A stretch of 64,000 nt of DNA from JASFHF01 sp050123335 (GTDB lineage: Bacteria > Pseudomonadota > Gammaproteobacteria > UBA12402), in NCBI GenBank assembly GCA_050123335.1, contig JASFHH010000004.1:7969-71968 (forward strand), in the 5' to 3' direction. Position 1 is the stretch's first letter. Every line of letters starts with the position of its first letter. Position numbers and translations under genes: made by a program. This document shows positions 16,892-24,582 of the stretch, piece after piece. The notes beneath the pieces were generated by a model, which was not told the origin of the DNA, searched no databases, and worked only from the letters and a program-made list of their open reading frames with translations.

Positions 16892-17998
16892 ATGAAAGCG
16901 CAAAAAATAAAGCTAAATGACAATACTCAACCTTTTTGGATTGTGGTTGGAGACGATTATTTGCCCATTAAGTCAATCTACCAATATCTATTTTTTTTAC
17001 GCAGCATCGATAAATCACCTAACACTATTAGAACTTATGCGCACCATTTAAAAATTTTTTGGGAATATCTTGCAATCAATCAATTAGAGTGGAACAAAAT
17101 AAATATCGAAAAATTAGCTCGTTTTGTTGCCACACTTAATGGTTTGATTGATGGCAAAATTACCAATTTAAGCATCCCTAAAGGAAAACGCTCCGCTCGA
17201 ACCATTAATCAAATAATTGTTGCTGTCGCTGGATTTTATCAATACCACCATAGATTGGGACAAGCACCTAATATGCCATTATATGATTGGAAAAGGCCAT
17301 TTATAACAGGAAAATCTTTTAAACCATTTTTACATCACATTAACAAATCGAAAAAACAACGTAAAAGTTTTATTAAACTTAGAGAAGAAAAAAAATTAGC
17401 TCAAGTCGTTGAACCTGAAATCATAAAACAAATGATTGCTAATTGTAAACGCATCAGAGATAAATTTCTTATTTGCCTTTTGTATGAAACCGGTTGCCGT
17501 ATTGGACAAGCGCTTGGATTACATCACGAAGACATAGAAACTTTTAACAACATTATCATGATTCGTCCGCGAGATAATAATTTTAATAATGCTAGAGCGA
17601 AAACTCGACAAATGAATAAAATAAATGTTAGTAAAAATTTAATGAACTTATATTATGAATATTATATGAAAGAATATGGTGATATTAAAAGCGATTATGT
17701 GTTTATAAATTTATGGCAAGGGAAAATTGGTAATCCTATGACTTATAATGCTGTCATTACACTATTTAATCGTCTAAGCAAAAAAGTTGGTGTTCATGTA
17801 ACACCTCATATGTTGCGTCATACTCATGCAACTGAGTTAATCAAAGCAAAGTGGGGAATGGCACATGTTCAAAAACGCCTTGGACATCAAAATATTCAAA
17901 CTACAATTAACACATATACTCATATTACAAATGATGATCTAAAAGAACAATTTCAAGATTATTTGCAAAGCAGGGGTGATGATTTATGCCAAAATTAA
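16892..17998 (+). CDS. Tyrosine recombinase, TnpA-like
   Basis: A 368-residue tyrosine recombinase in the first position of a Tn554-type trio. An N-terminal SAM-like arm-binding domain (about 25-130) precedes the catalytic domain. The catalytic set looks complete: Arg in ETGCRIGQAL, Lys region in AKTRQMNKI, HMLRHTHAT (His and Arg), GHQNIQTT (His) and the nucleophile Tyr in NTYTHI near the end. Tn554 TnpA is 361 residues, a close match in size. The stop overlaps the start of the second recombinase by 13 bases, implying coupled translation and stoichiometric production. Confidence 0.88.
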   Translation: MKAQKIKLNDNTQPFWIVVGDDYLPIKSIYQYLFFLRSIDKSPNTIRTYAHHLKIFWEYLAINQLEWNKINIEKLARFVATLNGLIDGKITNLSIPKGKRSARTINQIIVAVAGFYQYHHRLGQAPNMPLYDWKRPFITGKSFKPFLHHINKSKKQRKSFIKLREEKKLAQVVEPEIIKQMIANCKRIRDKFLICLLYETGCRIGQALGLHHEDIETFNNIIMIRPRDNNFNNARAKTRQMNKINVSKNLMNLYYEYYMKEYGDIKSDYVFINLWQGKIGNPMTYNAVITLFNRLSKKVGVHVTPHMLRHTHATELIKAKWGMAHVQKRLGHQNIQTTINTYTHITNDDLKEQFQDYLQSRGDDLCQN

Positions 17999-19476
17999 AT
18001 ATTTTGCCTCAAACAAATAAAAATCTTATTGATAACAACCCAATTTGGTATAAAGATGATATTTGGTCTCTTGAAAATTTAGGCATAAATGGTAACAAAT
18101 CAGATAAATACAATACGATTAGTTTTAAAAAAATCCAACAACCATGGTTAAAACACCTTCTTAAAAAACACATTCTCTTTAAAGGAATTAGTAGAGGCTG
18201 TCATTCTATAACTAAAATGGTCGCATCTATTATTTATTTCTCTGAATATCTTTCTGCATTACCAGAAAAACAACAAATATATTCTGAAACGGAAATTTCT
18301 CGAACTTTAATCGAAGGGTATTTGAGATTTTTAGGAAGCAGCGACAATTCTTATAATACCAAAAACCAAAAACTCAATGCGCTTAAGCGTTTTTTTGAAA
18401 CTTGTATTGATCAAAAATGGGTTCCTTTTAATGGAAAATTAATCTATCCCGAAGATATTCCAAAACCAGCGAATAAACTACCACGATTTATACCAGAATC
18501 AGTTATGGAGCAATTAAATGCGAAATTAAACAAAATGAATCCTTATGTAAAACGCATGCTTATAACACTTCAAGAAACAGGAGTAAGAATTGACGAGCTA
18601 TTATCATTAAATTTTGATTGTATTTATCAAGATCGAGAAGGTGATTATTTTTTAAAGTATTTTCAATTTAAAATGAATAAGGAACATGAGATACCGATAT
18701 CGCATGACTTAGCTTCAATTGTAAGAGAGCAACAACAAACTGTTCGTGATGATTGGGGTGACCACAAATTATTATTTCCTACACCACAATATATTTCTTT
18801 AAATAACTCAAATAAGCGTCGAGCTAAGAATAGGGGGAAAAAGTGGTCAAGACGTGTTTTATCACAATATGTAAATGATTTTGCACGAGCTGAAAATATA
18901 CTTGGTCCTGATGGAAAACCATGGCAATTTAAGTTCCATGATTTTCGTCATACATTAGCTACAAGAATGATTAACAGTAATATTAAGCAACATTTTATAC
19001 AACATTTTTTAGGTCATGAAAGCCCAGAAATGACATCACGTTATGCTCATGTACATAATGAAACTCTAAAAAAAGAATTTGCTACATTTTATAATCAAAA
19101 TTTAGTTAGTATTTCCGGTGATATTAGCACCCCAGAAAATGTAATTGATGATATTGCACAAGGCACAAGCCCAAAAGAAATTGATGAGCTTTGGCTAAAA
19201 CGAAATATAATGGCGCAAGCTTTACCTAACGGCATGTGTTCTTTACCAGCAATTTCTAATAAATGCCCACATGCTAATTCTTGCTTAACATGTGCAAATT
19301 TTCGTACAGATAAACGATTCTTGAAAATTCACAAAGAACAATTGGAAAAAACGCAAAAAATTATTAATACGGCGCAAAAAAACGGATGGGAACGACAATA
19401 CGAAATGAATTGCACCGTAAAGAATAGTTTAGAAAAGATTATAACTACTTTAGAGGAACAATCTAATGACACATAA
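17986..19476 (+). CDS. Tyrosine recombinase, TnpB-like
   Basis: A 496-residue tyrosine recombinase, shorter than the 630-residue TnpB of Tn554. Catalytic residues are present: Arg in ETGVRIDELL, Lys in MNKEHEIPIS, HDFRHTLAT, LGHESPEMT and Tyr in SRYAHV. A C-terminal extension (about 400-496) contains CSLPAISNKCPHANSCLTC, a zinc-ribbon-like Cys cluster seen in TnpB-type recombinases, then a helical tail. It overlaps the genes on both sides (13 bases upstream, 11 downstream), so the trio forms one translational unit. Confidence 0.87.
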   Translation: MPKLNILPQTNKNLIDNNPIWYKDDIWSLENLGINGNKSDKYNTISFKKIQQPWLKHLLKKHILFKGISRGCHSITKMVASIIYFSEYLSALPEKQQIYSETEISRTLIEGYLRFLGSSDNSYNTKNQKLNALKRFFETCIDQKWVPFNGKLIYPEDIPKPANKLPRFIPESVMEQLNAKLNKMNPYVKRMLITLQETGVRIDELLSLNFDCIYQDREGDYFLKYFQFKMNKEHEIPISHDLASIVREQQQTVRDDWGDHKLLFPTPQYISLNNSNKRRAKNRGKKWSRRVLSQYVNDFARAENILGPDGKPWQFKFHDFRHTLATRMINSNIKQHFIQHFLGHESPEMTSRYAHVHNETLKKEFATFYNQNLVSISGDISTPENVIDDIAQGTSPKEIDELWLKRNIMAQALPNGMCSLPAISNKCPHANSCLTCANFRTDKRFLKIHKEQLEKTQKIINTAQKNGWERQYEMNCTVKNSLEKIITTLEEQSNDT

Positions 19477-19885
19477 ACGCAATACAGATGGCATGGTTCA
19501 AGCAGCAAAACAACGGCGCTTAGATACTATTAGACGTGTAGAAAAGGCCATAGAGAGCTTATTACGCGATAATAAGGCCATTAATTTCAATGTAGTTGCA
19601 AAATTAGCTAACGTTGGTAAACCATGGTTATATAAAGAGGAAAAAGTAAGGCAGCGTATCGAAAATTTGCGCTCACAAACACAGTTATGTAAAAATAATT
19701 CACCAAATGATTCTCAGAATATAAGTAATAAATCCAAAGGTAATATTATCGCTATGTTAAAAGATCGTATACGTACGTTAGAAGATGAAAACAAGCAACT
19801 TAAAGAGCAAAGGGAGGTATTATATGGCAAATTGTGCATGTCAGAAGACATGGGGTGTGAAATACATACATTGGATGTCCGATAA
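19466..19885 (+). CDS. TnpC-like accessory protein (DUF6262)
   Basis: A 139-residue basic protein in the third position of the trio. The first 75 residues have the DUF6262 pattern (a helix with ETIRRVEKAIESLL-like heptads, then KLANVGKPWLYK, a helix-turn-helix-like segment), and residues about 95-125 form a coiled coil, RIRTLEDENKQLKEQRE. Tn554 TnpC (125 residues) influences the orientation and efficiency of transposition but is not a recombinase. The start overlaps the tnpB-like stop by 11 bases. Confidence 0.85.
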   Translation: MTHKRNTDGMVQAAKQRRLDTIRRVEKAIESLLRDNKAINFNVVAKLANVGKPWLYKEEKVRQRIENLRSQTQLCKNNSPNDSQNISNKSKGNIIAMLKDRIRTLEDENKQLKEQREVLYGKLCMSEDMGCEIHTLDVR

Positions 19886-19936
19886 CGGTTATTACCAGAC
19901 ATTGAATATAGCCCATAAATCTGTTAGGATTCAATA

Positions 19937-21139
19937 ATGACGTATGAAATTGCTACTCCTGCTGCCATTATAGATAACCTTGAACATCTCAAGGAACAAA
20001 CCCTATTTTCTCATCCTAATTACAATAAATTAGTATTTACACAGCAAGATTTTAATCTTGTTAAGCAATTTTTATTAAATTATGTGGGCAGCAAAGCGAC
20101 TTATAACACCTATAGGCGCGAAATTGAGCGTTATTTACAATGGCTATGGCTTGTGCAAAATCGCTCAATACTTAAAGTAAAACGTAAAGATGTTGAGATA
20201 TATCTTGGATTTTGCGCTAATCCTCCAAAAAATTGGATTACGAACAATCATTTTCCTCGATTTATCTTAAAGGATGGCATAAGACAACCAAATCCAGTTT
20301 GGCGGCCATTTGTGTTAAAAAACGATAAAAAACGCTATTTAATGTCGCAAGCTGGTTGGAAATCATTATTTGCTGTCTTAGGCAGTTTTCACCAATTTTT
20401 AATTGAAGAAGAACACGCAGAAATTAACCCAATTGCGCAAATTCGACAAAAATCCAGATTTATTCGTAAAGAACAATCAAGACAACAAGTACGTCGATTA
20501 ACAGAACTACAATGGAATTATGTGATAGAAACTGCTGAAATAATGGCCAATCAAGATCATCAATACGAACGTACTTTATTTATCGTATCTTGTTTATATG
20601 GTATGTATTTAAGAATCTCAGAGCTAACGGCAACGGATCGCTGGATACCTCAAATGAATAACTTTTATCAAGATAATGAAGGCGATTGGTGGTTTAAAAC
20701 TGTTGGAAAAGGCAATAAAGAACGAATTATATCTGTTAGCGACGCTATGTTAGAAGCGTTAAAACGTTATCGCAAAAATCGGGGATTACCTGCCCTACCT
20801 TCCCTTAACGATATATCTCCTTTAGTTGCTAAAAGTCATGGCGAAGGTGCAATAACATCAACACGTCATATTCGCCGCATTGTGCAACAATGTTTTGACC
20901 AAGCAATTCAAAGAATGATAAAAGATAATTTTGTTGATGAAGCAGAACAACTGAAAGCAGCAACTGTGCATTGGTTGCGGCATACGGGAATCTCAGATGA
21001 TGTAAAAATACGTCCTCGCGAACACGTGCGCGATGATGCTGGCCATGGCTCTGGTGCAATTACTGACAGATATATTGACATTGAACTAAGACGACGTCAT
21101 GCTACTGCTAAAAAGAAAACTATTAAACCGGATGATTAA
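19937..21139 (+). CDS. Additional tyrosine recombinase with intact active site
   Basis: A 400-residue tyrosine recombinase that is not part of the usual Tn554 trio. It has an N-terminal core-binding domain with YNTYRREIERYLQWLWL (about 60-76) and a full catalytic set: R226 in YLRISEL, Lys in VGKGNKERI, HWLRHTG, AGHGSGAIT and the Tyr of RYIDIE near residue 378. It starts 51 bases after the TnpC-like stop, following AGGATTCAATA. It is a close paralogue of the recombinase half of the fusion protein two genes downstream, so a duplication inside the element is evident. Confidence 0.88.
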   Translation: MTYEIATPAAIIDNLEHLKEQTLFSHPNYNKLVFTQQDFNLVKQFLLNYVGSKATYNTYRREIERYLQWLWLVQNRSILKVKRKDVEIYLGFCANPPKNWITNNHFPRFILKDGIRQPNPVWRPFVLKNDKKRYLMSQAGWKSLFAVLGSFHQFLIEEEHAEINPIAQIRQKSRFIRKEQSRQQVRRLTELQWNYVIETAEIMANQDHQYERTLFIVSCLYGMYLRISELTATDRWIPQMNNFYQDNEGDWWFKTVGKGNKERIISVSDAMLEALKRYRKNRGLPALPSLNDISPLVAKSHGEGAITSTRHIRRIVQQCFDQAIQRMIKDNFVDEAEQLKAATVHWLRHTGISDDVKIRPREHVRDDAGHGSGAITDRYIDIELRRRHATAKKKTIKPDD

Positions 21140-21158
21140 AAACTTAGAGGAAAAATAA

Positions 21159-21584
21159 ATGTTAGCTAAAACTGTTAAGTTCATTTTTTGCGCCACACTA
21201 CTATTTTGTTCTGTAGGTTTTGCTTCTGGCACAAAAACTAAATATTTTATTACGGGTGAATATCTTTTACCTAAGTGTCATGCGGCAATAAGACTTTTAA
21301 ATAAAGACAACATACAATCTGGTGATGGTGTAAATGCTACTGTTTGTAGTACTTTTGTCATGACATCCATGGATGCATATAATCAATTTTTGAGTGATTC
21401 TGCAAAAAATAATACTGATTATATTAAAAAAGCCAATAGATTACCGAGTAACTTATTTGTTCTTATTAGAATGTTTACAAAATACCTTGATGAGCATCCA
21501 GAACAATTGCAATATTCTGCATATCAAACTTTTTTTGTGTTTTGCACTTCGCTGGAAATGCATGCTACGAAAAAAAATAATTAA
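21159..21584 (+). CDS. Exported small protein, Rap1a/Tai-like
   Basis: A 141-residue protein with a signal peptide (about 1-22, KFIFCATLLFCSVGFASG). The mature part has three or four Cys and the layout of Rap1a/Tai immunity-type periplasmic proteins: GEYLLPKC, a second Cys in VCSTFVMTSMDAY, then LPSNLFVLIRMFTKYLDEHPEQLQ and a hydrophobic helix with the last Cys. The assignment is weak but the pattern is good. AGAGGAAAAATA precedes the start, 19 bases after the recombinase. Why a mobile element should carry a periplasmic protein between two recombinases is unclear; it may protect the host from a secreted toxin. Confidence 0.55.
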   Translation: MLAKTVKFIFCATLLFCSVGFASGTKTKYFITGEYLLPKCHAAIRLLNKDNIQSGDGVNATVCSTFVMTSMDAYNQFLSDSAKNNTDYIKKANRLPSNLFVLIRMFTKYLDEHPEQLQYSAYQTFFVFCTSLEMHATKKNN

Positions 21585-21608
21585 CACATAATAACAAGAG
21601 GAAGTGTT

Positions 21609-23321
21609 ATGAAAAAAAGTGGTTACTCATCATCAGAATCAAATATTCCTTGGAATACAATCAAAGGGCAAGAGCTTGAAAAACTAGTATATGATATTTT
21701 TTCTTCAAGAGGTGCAAAAGAGTTAGTTTGGCGAAAAGGAAGTATTGGCAAAAGTGCTAGCGACGGAGGGCGAGATCTTGAATGCACATTTCACCGCCCT
21801 TCTCCCTTTGGAGAATTAGAATCGGAAAAATGGTGGGTGCAAGTAAAAGGAAGAAAAGATACTATTAAAACTGATGAGGTTAAAAAAATAATAAATCATA
21901 TTGTAATTGCATATCAGGAAGTAGATGTAATTGTAATAGCAACCAATTCAATTTTCACAAATGCGACAAGAGATTGGATTGACAAGGTTCAAAAAACCCA
22001 TAAAAGACCAAAAATTAAAATGTGGGATCAAAATACGCTCGATAAATTAATTATTAAGTATTGTCCTGCTATAATTATGCAATATGATGCAAATTTACAA
22101 ATAAAAAATGAAAGTAAACAAAATACAACTGTGAAAAAAAGAACACCTGTTGCAATTTTCGATACCATAAAATATATTAGAAAACAAAACTTATTTCTAC
22201 ATTCAAATTATAACAGATTATCTTTTGTCAAACAGGATTTTGCGTACGCGAAGCAATTTTTATTAAATTATACAAGAAGAGAGGCAACTTATAACACTTA
22301 TAGGCGCGAAATCGAGCGTTATTTGCAATGGTTGTGGTTAAATCATAAATCTATATTGCAAGTAAAACATCAAGACATTGAGTTATATCTTGCATTTTGC
22401 AGTGATCCTCCAAAAAATTGGATAGCAGAAAAACATGCCCCCAGATTTATTTTAAAAAATGGCTTACGACAACCAAATCCAACTTGGCGACCTTTTGACC
22501 TAAATAAAAACAAAAAATCATATTCTATGTCGCAAGCTGGTTGGGAATCGTTATTTGCTGTTTTAGGTAGCTTCCATAAGTTTTTGATTAAAAAAAAACA
22601 TACCGAAATTGACCCAATTATACAAATTGATAGATCAAGGTTTATTTGTGAAAATCAATCTAAACAGCAAATACGTCGATTAACTAAATTGCAATGGAAT
22701 TACGTTATCGAAACCGCTGAAATTATGGCAAATAGAAATCCGAAATATGAACGCACATTGTTTATTATGTCCTGCTTGTATGGAATGTATTTAAAAATTT
22801 CAGAACTAGCCGCGAATAATCGCTGGATTCCTAATATGAATCATTTTCACCAGGATAGTGATGGCAAGTGGTGGTTTAAAACAGGTAACAACAAAAAGCG
22901 CAATATTCCAGTTAGTGATGGGATGTTGGAAGCCTTAAAACGTTATCGCAAAAGTCAGGGGTTGCTTGCTCTGCCCTCACCTAGCGACACCACACCACTA
23001 ATTGTGAAAGAACGTGGTGATGAGGCGATTGCTTCAACTCGTCAAATTCGCACCATTGTGAAAAAATGTTTTGATCAAGCGATTAAGCGTATGAAGCAAG
23101 ATGATTTTTCTGATGATGCAGAACAATTAGAAGTTGCTACCGTACATTGGTTACGTCATACTGGCATTTCAGATGATGTAAAAAATAGGCCATGGGAACA
23201 TGTACGAGATGATGCTGGACATAGCTCTGGAGCAATCACCGAAAAATATATTGACACTGAGAGCAAACAACGACATGCTACAGCTAAGCGGAAAACTATT
23301 AAATCGGAGGATATAAATTAG
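21609..23321 (+). CDS. Mrr-like nuclease fused to a tyrosine recombinase
   Basis: A 570-residue two-part protein. Residues 12-155 have the Mrr-type PD-(D/E)XK pattern: GQELEKLVYDIFSSRGA helix, GGRDLE (D56) and WWVQVKGR (Q78-K80), with a following beta strand DVIVIATNS. After a linker (about 156-178) residues 180-570 are a tyrosine recombinase closely related to the 400-residue protein encoded at 19937. HWLRHTG, AGHSSGAIT and Tyr in KYIDTE are kept, but the first catalytic Arg is Lys (K396 in YLKISEL) and the beta-hairpin Lys region is altered (TGNNKKR). The nuclease looks intact, the recombinase looks impaired. AGAGGAAGTGTT precedes the start. The role is unknown; nuclease guided to recombination-site DNA is one possibility. 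Confidence 0.85.
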   Translation: MKKSGYSSSESNIPWNTIKGQELEKLVYDIFSSRGAKELVWRKGSIGKSASDGGRDLECTFHRPSPFGELESEKWWVQVKGRKDTIKTDEVKKIINHIVIAYQEVDVIVIATNSIFTNATRDWIDKVQKTHKRPKIKMWDQNTLDKLIIKYCPAIIMQYDANLQIKNESKQNTTVKKRTPVAIFDTIKYIRKQNLFLHSNYNRLSFVKQDFAYAKQFLLNYTRREATYNTYRREIERYLQWLWLNHKSILQVKHQDIELYLAFCSDPPKNWIAEKHAPRFILKNGLRQPNPTWRPFDLNKNKKSYSMSQAGWESLFAVLGSFHKFLIKKKHTEIDPIIQIDRSRFICENQSKQQIRRLTKLQWNYVIETAEIMANRNPKYERTLFIMSCLYGMYLKISELAANNRWIPNMNHFHQDSDGKWWFKTGNNKKRNIPVSDGMLEALKRYRKSQGLLALPSPSDTTPLIVKERGDEAIASTRQIRTIVKKCFDQAIKRMKQDDFSDDAEQLEVATVHWLRHTGISDDVKNRPWEHVRDDAGHSSGAITEKYIDTESKQRHATAKRKTIKSEDIN

Positions 23322-23409
23322 TTACATTAAAAGCAAGATACATGGAATACTATAAATACTTGCTTGCTTATTATAACTGCTTGTTTTTAAAAAATTTGAT
23401 GTGGTTTAA

Positions 23410-23426
23410 TTTTCTTATCGGAGATA
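23410..23426. repeat. Right end repeat of the mobile element
   Basis: CTTATCGGAGATA (23414-23426) is the exact reverse complement of 16554-16566 and is preceded by TTTT, as is the direct copy of CTTATC at the left end. It lies 88 bases after the fusion gene stop and 12 bases before the stop codon of the minus-strand hydrolase. Confidence 0.7.
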
Positions 23427-23438
23427 GCGAGAGCCTCT

Positions 23439-24266
23439 CTAATCCAAGAAATTTAAAATACATTCCGTAATCTGTTCCCAAATCGTTTTGTTAAAAAACA
23501 CATGTCCGACTTCTGGCAAAATGATTACATTAAATTTATTTTTTAAAGCTTTAATCTCATCAACTAGCGCCAATATATCTTCTTCTCCATGAATTAATAA
23601 TAAATTATCTGGTAATTCTTGCGATAAATCAGTTTTTGTCATTCCTGCCGCTATATGATTCCAGGCTGGATTAAAATCACCTTGATGGCGATTATAAATA
23701 CTTTGCGTGTAATTCTTTGCCATTTGTTCATCAATTGGGATATCTCCATGCAACAATTTCCAACTATTAAGCCACCCTGCCCAATCTTTTTTAAAATTGC
23801 CAGTTGGTTTATTCTTAAATAATTCTTGCATTGTTGCTTTATATTTTGGATGCTCAAGGATTTGTTCGCTAATGTTAATCGATATCGAAATCGCACTTAA
23901 AGTTCTATCTGGATGTTTTACTGTCAAATATTGCACGATAGCGCCACCCATAGAATGACCGATAAAATGAGCTTTTTGAATATTATAATCATCTAAAATA
24001 TTTAATGCATCTTCTGCAAGATCAGCAAGCGTGTATACAGGTTTATTAAGATCTTTAGTAACGGGAAAATGTGTAGAATAACCAATATCCCGATGATCAT
24101 AGCGAATAACAAAATATCCGGCATTAGCCAATTCTTTACAAAAAAAATCTGGCCAAAAAGTACTAGGTGCGTGTGCACCAGCAATTAGCAAAATTGCATG
24201 ATTGTTTTTGTTGCCGAAAGATTCTGTCCATATGTTTATACTATTTTTTACAACAATTTTTTCCAT
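23439..24266 (-). CDS. Alpha/beta hydrolase
   Basis: A 275-residue alpha/beta-fold hydrolase. The nucleophile elbow GHSMGG (about residue 103), the oxyanion region IAGAHAPSTFW, the acid in HGEEDILA and the final catalytic His in EVGHVFF are in the standard order, and RYDHRDIGYS after strand 4 is typical of esterase/lyase members such as proline-iminopeptidase-like or EstB-type enzymes. No signal peptide. The reaction cannot be specified. The start at 24266 lies directly in front of a decayed nagZ 3' fragment, which must supply its leader; the 3' end abuts the mobile element. Confidence 0.88.
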   Translation of the reverse strand: MEKIVVKNSINIWTESFGNKNNHAILLIAGAHAPSTFWPDFFCKELANAGYFVIRYDHRDIGYSTHFPVTKDLNKPVYTLADLAEDALNILDDYNIQKAHFIGHSMGGAIVQYLTVKHPDRTLSAISISINISEQILEHPKYKATMQELFKNKPTGNFKKDWAGWLNSWKLLHGDIPIDEQMAKNYTQSIYNRHQGDFNPAWNHIAAGMTKTDLSQELPDNLLLIHGEEDILALVDEIKALKNKFNVIILPEVGHVFFNKTIWEQITECILNFLD

Positions 24267-24268
24267 TT

Positions 24269-24430
24269 ATAAAATATTCTCTTTTTAAAGCCATAATTCT
24301 GTTATACGATAAATCTATTCTTTGTTCTGATATAACTCCTTGTTTAATAAGTTGGTTGATAATCTGTATAACTTTAATAGCCTGCATGTGTAAATCATCA
24401 GTTATTACAATTTCTTTGAAACCTAACTTG
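24269..24430 (-). pseudogene. Decayed 3' fragment of nagZ
   Basis: 24269-24374 closely matches the 3' end of the intact nagZ (27697-27803) and 24374-24430 matches 27908-27960. About 105 bases are missing between the two parts. The minus-strand translation, QIINQLIKQGVISEQRI then LSYNRIM and LKREYF, matches the C-terminus of the intact protein. The orientation is the same as nagZ, so the unknown 1028-residue gene lies between direct copies of the nagZ tail. Confidence 0.85.
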
Positions 24431-24582
24431 GCCTATTATTTAGCTTTCTAGCGATAATGACAAGCTTATTATGATCAATATTGTTAAAATTTGTGCCTTT
24501 TGGTAAATATTATCTAGACTTTTGACCCGGATTAGCTTAGCATATTTCATGATCTCATTCGCAACCCAAATGTCTACAAATT
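24431..24582 (+). other. Promoter region of the 1028-residue protein gene
   Basis: These 152 bases separate the nagZ remnant from the start at 24583. TTGACC is present near 24517 but no well-spaced -10 is clear. No Shine-Dalgarno is seen before the ATG. There is no PmrA-like tandem box. Confidence 0.3.

Larger units (their letters stand above)
16554..23426. mobile_element. Tn554-like element with extra recombinase and nuclease-recombinase fusion
   Basis: The element is bounded by a perfect 13-bp inverted repeat, TATCTCCGATAAG at 16554-16566 and its complement at 23414-23426. TTTTCTTATC also occurs in direct orientation beside each end (16567-16576 and 23410-23419). All six genes point the same way. 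The first three match the order tnpA-tnpB-tnpC of Tn554-type transposons: two tyrosine recombinases and a small DUF6262-like protein with overlapping frames. They are followed by a third recombinase, an exported small protein and an Mrr nuclease fused to a copy of the third recombinase. The right end stops 12 bases short of the alpha/beta hydrolase stop codon. Boundaries are inferred from the repeats. Confidence 0.75.

Noticed and set aside
16892..23321. Recombinase-in-trio (RIT) element
   Set aside because: RIT elements carry three adjacent recombinases; here the third gene is a TnpC-like non-recombinase, as in Tn554.
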